Assembly: GCA_029059925.1 (NCBI GenBank)
Contig: JAIDVA010000146.1
Coordinates: 1 to 7,708 of the forward strand
DNA: 7,708 nucleotides
Direction of reading: 5' to 3'
Source of the DNA: Eubacterium sp.
GTDB taxonomy: Bacteria; Bacillota; Clostridia; Oscillospirales; Acutalibacteraceae
In this document: in pieces, positions 5,597 to 7,708 of the stretch
Layout of the letters: each line of letters starts with the position of its first letter
Position numbering within the stretch: the stretch's first letter is position 1
Made by a program: the position numbers and the translations under genes
Notes under the pieces: model-generated
Seen by the model: only the letters and a program-made list of their open reading frames with translations
Databases searched by the model: none
What the model was told of the DNA's origin: nothing

Positions 5597-5625
5597 TTGA
5601 CAAAGCTTAAAGAAAACTTTATACT
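5597..5625 (+). promoter_or_regulatory. consensus promoter of the antitoxin-like RNA
   Basis: -35 TTGACA (5597-5602, perfect), a 17-base spacer, and -10 TATACT (5620-5625). No reading frame with a start codon and ribosome binding site follows; the transcript meets a terminator about 90 bases downstream. This indicates a strong promoter for a small RNA. Confidence 0.85.
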
Positions 5626-5631
5626 ATAAAT

Positions 5632-5723
5632 GAACAAGGAGCTATCCGATAGACGGTTAGCCCTCTTAGTTTTGATTAAGTAATCGCCCTAAGTTTTGCG
5701 GACTGCAGGGCGGTTATTTTTTT
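5632..5723 (+). ncRNA. putative type I antitoxin RNA, about 90 nt
   Basis: The predicted RNA starts about 7 bases after the -10 and ends in the T-run at 5717-5723. Its 3' end overlaps the last codons of the minus-strand toxin. It has two further segments that can pair with toxin mRNA. GCCCTCT (5660-5666) is complementary to AGAGGGC in the toxin leader (mRNA copy of 5825-5819). ATCGCCCTAA (5683-5692) matches, with a two-base gap and one mismatch, the complement of the toxin ribosome-binding site (plus-strand ATCACCCCCTAA, 5789-5800). This resembles the paired-repeat logic of the par/fst system of pAD1. Ends are inferred from promoter and terminator only. Confidence 0.7.
5681..5723 (+). terminator. 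terminator shared by antitoxin RNA and toxin mRNA
   Basis: TAATCGCCCT (5681-5690), a 16-base loop and AGGGCGGTTA (5707-5716) make ten pairs including one wobble, followed by seven Ts. The T-tract serves the plus strand. Minus-strand toxin mRNA forms the same stem just after its stop codon but lacks a good U-tract, so its stop may be less sharp. Confidence 0.85.
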
Positions 5724-5785
5724 ATGCTTAATATGTAGCCTGTGGCTGCAATCAGAATAATTACAACAAATGCAAGATATTCCAT
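5714..5785 (-). CDS. 23-residue hydrophobic toxin-like peptide (type I toxin candidate)
   Basis: The peptide begins MEYLAFVVIILIAATGYILS and ends in three charged or polar residues (IKK). It is a single membrane helix with a basic C-terminus, as in the Firmicute Fst/TxpA/BsrG-like and putative holin-like toxins, which depolarise the host membrane when overproduced. An AGGGGGTGATGCT leader puts the G-run 7 bases before ATG 5785, supporting the start; an ATG 5 bases upstream in another frame gives only a short peptide. The stop TAA (5716-5714) lies in the shared terminator. A minus-strand promoter at 5896-5924, a structured 105-nt leader and a convergent small RNA complete the type I layout. 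It is shorter than most known members (about 25-40 aa), and toxicity is inferred, not shown. Confidence 0.75.
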   Translation of the reverse strand: MEYLAFVVIILIAATGYILSIKK

Positions 5786-5788
5786 AGC

Positions 5789-5838
5789 ATCACCCCCTAA
5801 AATGAATTAGAGGGCATTGCCCTCTGTTTATTCAGAGG
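5789..5838 (-). promoter_or_regulatory. switchable hairpins covering the toxin ribosome binding site region
   Basis: In toxin mRNA, AGAGGGC (5825-5819) can pair upstream with CCTCT (within 5838-5833, CCTCTG/CAGAGG around AATAAA) or downstream with GCCCTCT (5815-5809, loop AAT). The two stems exclude each other. The ribosome binding site AGGGGG starts 10 bases after the second stem. The same AGAGGGC is a pairing target for the antitoxin-like RNA. Confidence 0.55.
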
Positions 5839-5871
5839 ACTAACCGCCTACCGTTTATAGATAGCTCCAAG

Positions 5872-5889
5872 AGGACAACTCAATGTCCT
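5872..5889 (-). other. 5'-terminal stem-loop of toxin mRNA
   Basis: AGGACA and TGTCCT (plus-strand 5872-5877 and 5884-5889) form a 6-bp stem with a 6-base loop, starting at about the predicted first base of the toxin transcript. A 5' hairpin is typical of stable type I toxin mRNAs. Confidence 0.5.
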
Positions 5890-5895
5890 GCTGCT

Positions 5896-5924
5896 ATGAT
5901 AACAATAAATCAATCAAATTGCAA
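5896..5924 (-). promoter_or_regulatory. promoter of the toxin mRNA
   Basis: On the minus strand: -35 TTGCAA (5924-5919), a 17-base spacer, and -10 TATCAT (5901-5896). The start near 5889 gives a leader of about 105 nt. The -35 overlaps the base of the plus-strand terminator at 5921-5949. Confidence 0.6.
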
Positions 5925-5949
5925 GCATTATTTGCTTGCTTTTTCTTTC
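5921..5949 (+). terminator. rightward terminator-like hairpin
   Basis: GCAAGCA (5921-5927), loop TTATT, TGCTTGC (5933-5939), then TTTTTCTTTC. There is no plus-strand gene directly upstream, so it would stop read-through. It is nearly identical to the inverted copy at 2661-2690. Confidence 0.7.
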
Positions 5950-5965
5950 ACTCCAAACGGCAAAA

Positions 5966-5995
5966 GGTGTGTAATGGTGTGTAACGGTGTGCAAC
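5966..5995. repeat. three tandem 10-bp repeats, candidate integrase arm sites
   Basis: GGTGTGTAAT (5966-5975), GGTGTGTAAC (5976-5985) and GGTGTGCAAC (5986-5995) are adjacent direct repeats, followed by a partial GCAAC. They lie about 110 bases from the 3' end of a tRNA gene. Short tandem repeats at this place in mobile elements are often arm-type binding sites for a tyrosine integrase or its accessory protein. No integrase gene is in the window to confirm this. Confidence 0.5.
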
Positions 5996-6079
5996 GCAAC
6001 GCTATTTTAACTTAACCTTATTTAACAAAAGTCTTGAAAGCACCGAAAATAGGGCGTTTAAGGCACTTTAAGCAAAAAT

Positions 6080-6105
6080 AAAGAACCGTTAAAAAACGGC
6101 TCTTT
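6080..6105 (-). terminator. terminator of the tRNA-Pro(GGG) gene
   Basis: On the minus strand, AAAGAGCCGTT, a 4-base loop and AACGGTTCTTT form 11 pairs with one wobble, followed by ATTTTTG. It begins 2 bases after the encoded CCA. The opposite strand also ends in a T-run, so the hairpin may work in both directions. Confidence 0.85.
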
Positions 6106-6106
6106 T

Positions 6107-6182
6107 TGGTCGGAGTGACAAGACTTGAACTTGCGGCCCCCAGACCCCCAGTCTGGTGCGCTACCACCTGCGCTACACCCCG
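6107..6182 (-). tRNA. tRNA-Pro, anticodon GGG
   Basis: The 76-nt minus-strand RNA folds fully: acceptor CGGGGTG/CACTCCG, D-stem GCGC/GCGC, anticodon stem CCAGA/TCTGG around loop CTGGGGG (anticodon GGG, reads CCC), T-stem GCAAG/CTTGT with loop TTCAAGT, then A and an encoded CCA. Its 3' end faces the mobile-element side of the window, the orientation expected if an element has used the tRNA 3' end as its attachment site. Confidence 0.93.
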
Positions 6183-6223
6183 ATGATGCTTCATTATATA
6201 ACGTACATAGTAGATCATTTAAC

Positions 6224-6262
6224 AAAAGGGCACCTCGGTTTGATTCCTTGGGGTACCCTTTT
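6224..6262 (-). terminator. hairpin between the two tRNA genes
   Basis: AAAAGGGCACC (6224-6234) and GGTACCCTTTT (6252-6262) form 11 pairs with one mismatch or wobble around a 17-base loop. On the minus strand it begins 1 base after the CCA of the upstream tRNA and ends in a short T-run, so it may terminate or process the tRNA-Pro(CGG) transcript. Confidence 0.65.
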
Positions 6263-6263
6263 A

Positions 6264-6340
6264 TGGTCGAGGCAACAGGATTTGAACCTGCGGCCCCTAC
6301 GTCCCGAACGTAGTGCTCTACCAAACTGAGCTATGCCTCG
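6264..6340 (-). tRNA. tRNA-Pro, anticodon CGG
   Basis: The 77-nt minus-strand RNA has acceptor CGAGGCA/TGCCTCG, D-stem GCTC/GAGC, anticodon stem CTACG/CGTAG around loop TTCGGGA (anticodon CGG, reads CCG), T-stem GCAGG/CCTGT with loop TTCAAAT, then A and an encoded CCA. It lies 81 bases upstream of tRNA-Pro(GGG) in the same direction. Confidence 0.93.
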
Positions 6341-6352
6341 ATTTGCTTATCT

Positions 6353-6381
6353 ATTATTGCACAAATTTATATATTTTGCAA
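6353..6381 (-). promoter_or_regulatory. possible tRNA promoter
   Basis: On the minus strand: TTGCAA (6381-6376), a 17-base spacer, then AATAAT (6358-6353), which is 12 bases before the mature 5' end of tRNA-Pro(CGG). Both hexamers are imperfect. Confidence 0.45.
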
Positions 6382-6399
6382 GTCCTAAATTGAATTTTT

Positions 6400-6429
6400 T
6401 TGACAAAGTATAATATATAATGGTATAAT
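6400..6429 (+). promoter_or_regulatory. promoter of the arabinofuranosidase gene
   Basis: -35 TTGACA (6400-6405), an 18-base spacer, and -10 TATAAT (6424-6429) with an extended TGG just upstream. The predicted leader is about 69 nt. I see no clear operator. Confidence 0.75.
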
Positions 6430-6504
6430 TGATTTGCAACATTAAAATGATATATTTTATTTAATTAAATTTAGACTGTTCCCAATTGCTTAAGGAGAAG
6501 ACAT

Positions 6505-7708
6505 ATGAAAAAGCTGATTCCTTTTTTTATTACTCTTACACTGTTGATTACAACGATATCTTTCCCTGTGTCAGCAGATGGAGGATATGCACTTAATATA
6601 TCCGCAAAAGACAATGCACATGATATATCCGACAAGCTGTATGGCTTATTTATAGAGGATATTTCCTATGCCTGTGATGGTGGTCTCGTATCAAATCTTG
6701 TTAACAATAATTCTTTTGAATATGAGTTCAATAAAGCATCAGGTTGGATTTTTGATAATCTTAATGTATCCTTTGATGATGGTTCTGTGCCGCTTAATCA
6801 GAATAATCCTACATATGCGGCAATAAACGTTAACGGCAAGGGAAGTATTACCAATATTGGTTTTACCGAGATGTATGATTACAAGACCTATGACAGAAAT
6901 GAGACGAAGGCCAAAACTCCTGATATGGGCTTTAAGGCAGATGCGGAATACAGTTTTTCCTGCTACATAAACAATAGGGATTTTGAAGGTACAATATCAG
7001 TTTATCTGGATTCGCCTGCAAACAAGGCAAATGTTACTCAGCTCGACATATCAAGAAGCGGTAATGTATGGACTCGGCTGAGTGCGGATTTAACCGCTGT
7101 TGCTACTGAGGATGGAGCACTTACAATTGAGCTTGACGGAACAGGTACAATATTCTTTGATTTTATCAATCTTGTGCCGAAGAACAGCTATGGATATGGA
7201 AGTGAGGAATGGAAATATACTTCTCTTCGCTCTGACCTTTATGAGTCACTCAGTCGTTTGAATCCTGCTTTTATTCGTTTTCCGGGCGGTTGCCTTGCTG
7301 AGGGTGACAGCCTTGAAAATCTATATGATTGGAAAGCCACAATAGGGCCTCTTGAGGAGCGTGAGCAGTCATATAATCTTTGGAGGGATGATTTAGGCAG
7401 AGATTATATAAATACAAATTCTATGGGTTATCACGAGTATTTTCAGCTTTGTGATGATCTTGGTGCCAAGCCGATTCCGATTGTTAATGCAGGACTTACC
7501 TGTCAGGGAAGGTCCGATTATGACAATTATGCCGTTGCTTATCTCAAATCATCCATGACAGATGTTCAGTGGCAGGAATATATGACGAATGTACGCAATA
7601 TGCCTGAGGATAATGTCGAGTGGAGAGATGGCTTTACAGCGGATATTGAAGCTCTGAATATCACCAGCGAGACGGATTGGGAAAATTATCTCAATTCCAG
7701 TGCACTCA
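6505..7708 (+). CDS. secreted GH51 alpha-L-arabinofuranosidase, 3' end outside window
   Basis: The enzyme removes terminal alpha-L-arabinofuranosyl groups from arabinoxylan, arabinan or similar plant polysaccharides. The visible 401 residues start with a signal peptide: MKK, a hydrophobic run (LIPFFITLTLLITTISF), and a likely cleavage site after VSA (residue 24). YGLFIEDISYACDGGLVSNL (46-65) with NNSFE is a GH51 hallmark. Residues about 75-225 look like an inserted beta-sandwich carbohydrate-binding domain (GFKADAEYSFSCYINNRDFE). The barrel resumes with FIRFPGGCLAEGDSLENLYD (257-276), then WKATIGPLEER and GYHEYFQLCDDLGAKPIPIV (308-327). The catalytic Glu residues fall beyond the window. AAGGAG (6492-6497) lies 7 bases before ATG, and a consensus promoter precedes it. 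Extracellular location fits a fibre-degrading gut bacterium. The gene is probably unrelated to the mobile element. Confidence 0.88.
   Translation, partial: MKKLIPFFITLTLLITTISFPVSADGGYALNISAKDNAHDISDKLYGLFIEDISYACDGGLVSNLVNNNSFEYEFNKASGWIFDNLNVSFDDGSVPLNQNNPTYAAINVNGKGSITNIGFTEMYDYKTYDRNETKAKTPDMGFKADAEYSFSCYINNRDFEGTISVYLDSPANKANVTQLDISRSGNVWTRLSADLTAVATEDGALTIELDGTGTIFFDFINLVPKNSYGYGSEEWKYTSLRSDLYESLSRLNPAFIRFPGGCLAEGDSLENLYDWKATIGPLEEREQSYNLWRDDLGRDYINTNSMGYHEYFQLCDDLGAKPIPIVNAGLTCQGRSDYDNYAVAYLKSSMTDVQWQEYMTNVRNMPEDNVEWRDGFTADIEALNITSETDWENYLNSSAL

Larger units (their letters stand above)
5638..5868. repeat. diverged inverted repeat flanking the toxin locus
   Basis: GGAGCTATC (5638-5646) and GATAGCTCC (5860-5868) are perfect inverted copies. 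Similarity extends inward: ACGGTTAG-CCCTCT on the left and ACGGT..GCGGTTAG-T-CCTCT on the right (minus strand, to 5834). Both RNAs therefore share, rather than complement, this 5' segment. Confidence 0.6.

Noticed and set aside
5597..5995. CRISPR-like repeats around the toxin locus
   Set aside because: The repeats are only 7-10 bp, tandem or inverted, with no regular spacers.
5947..6118. TCACTCC (5948-5954) and GGAGTGA (6112-6118) as an att core
   Set aside because: The two copies are inverted and only 7 bp long, whereas att duplications of a tRNA end should be direct and longer.
6018..6324. Frames on both strands across the tRNA genes
   Set aside because: They are translations of tRNA-Pro sequences (typical spurious proteins such as the ATGFEPAAPTSRT type).

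Overview
The window looks like the edge of a decaying mobile element, probably an integrative element, in the chromosome of an AT-rich Firmicute. The small-gene repertoire, strong AGGAGG-type ribosome binding sites, CCA-encoding tRNA genes and a secreted GH51 arabinofuranosidase suggest a gut Clostridia/Ruminococcaceae-type bacterium. That placement is inference; there is no rRNA or marker gene here.

Layout from left to right. (1) Bases 1-1284 hold the 3' part of an IS3-family insertion sequence: an intact orfA and an orfB killed by one frameshift and one nonsense codon. (2) Bases 1393-2355 hold a sigma-70-like factor gene broken by two single-base frameshifts, followed by a GC-rich, hairpin-dense non-coding patch (2370-2475). 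(3) Bases 2661-3766 are a leftward operon of three small phage/ICE-type proteins (52, 91 and 84 aa), one of them only 159 bases long, with its own promoter and terminator. (4) A divergent control region (3738-3925) holds two back-to-back extended -10 promoters with the same -35 hexamer and three copies of an ATTG-N4-CAAT palindrome. (5) The rightward operon 3926-5417 encodes a small ribbon-helix-helix (RHH) protein, a Fic-domain protein whose motif has Gln in place of the catalytic His, and a one-pass membrane protein; it ends at a strong terminator. (6) Bases 5597-5924 form a compact convergent locus with the architecture of a type I toxin-antitoxin system: a 23-residue hydrophobic peptide on the minus strand and a roughly 90-nt RNA on the plus strand that meet at a shared hairpin. 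(7) Three 10-bp tandem repeats (5966-5995) lie just inside two tRNA-Pro genes (GGG and CGG anticodons, minus strand). (8) From 6505 a secreted GH51 alpha-L-arabinofuranosidase runs off the right end.

The RHH protein is the natural candidate to bind the ATTG-N4-CAAT sites and silence both divergent operons, with Fic as the effector. The type I locus could act as an addiction module stabilising the element. The tandem repeats next to a tRNA 3' end fit integrase arm sites at an attachment junction, but no integrase or matching att repeat is inside the window. The tRNA genes and the glycosidase look like ordinary host chromosome. Most decay (three single-base indels and one nonsense codon) is concentrated in the left 2.4 kb; the genes to the right are intact.
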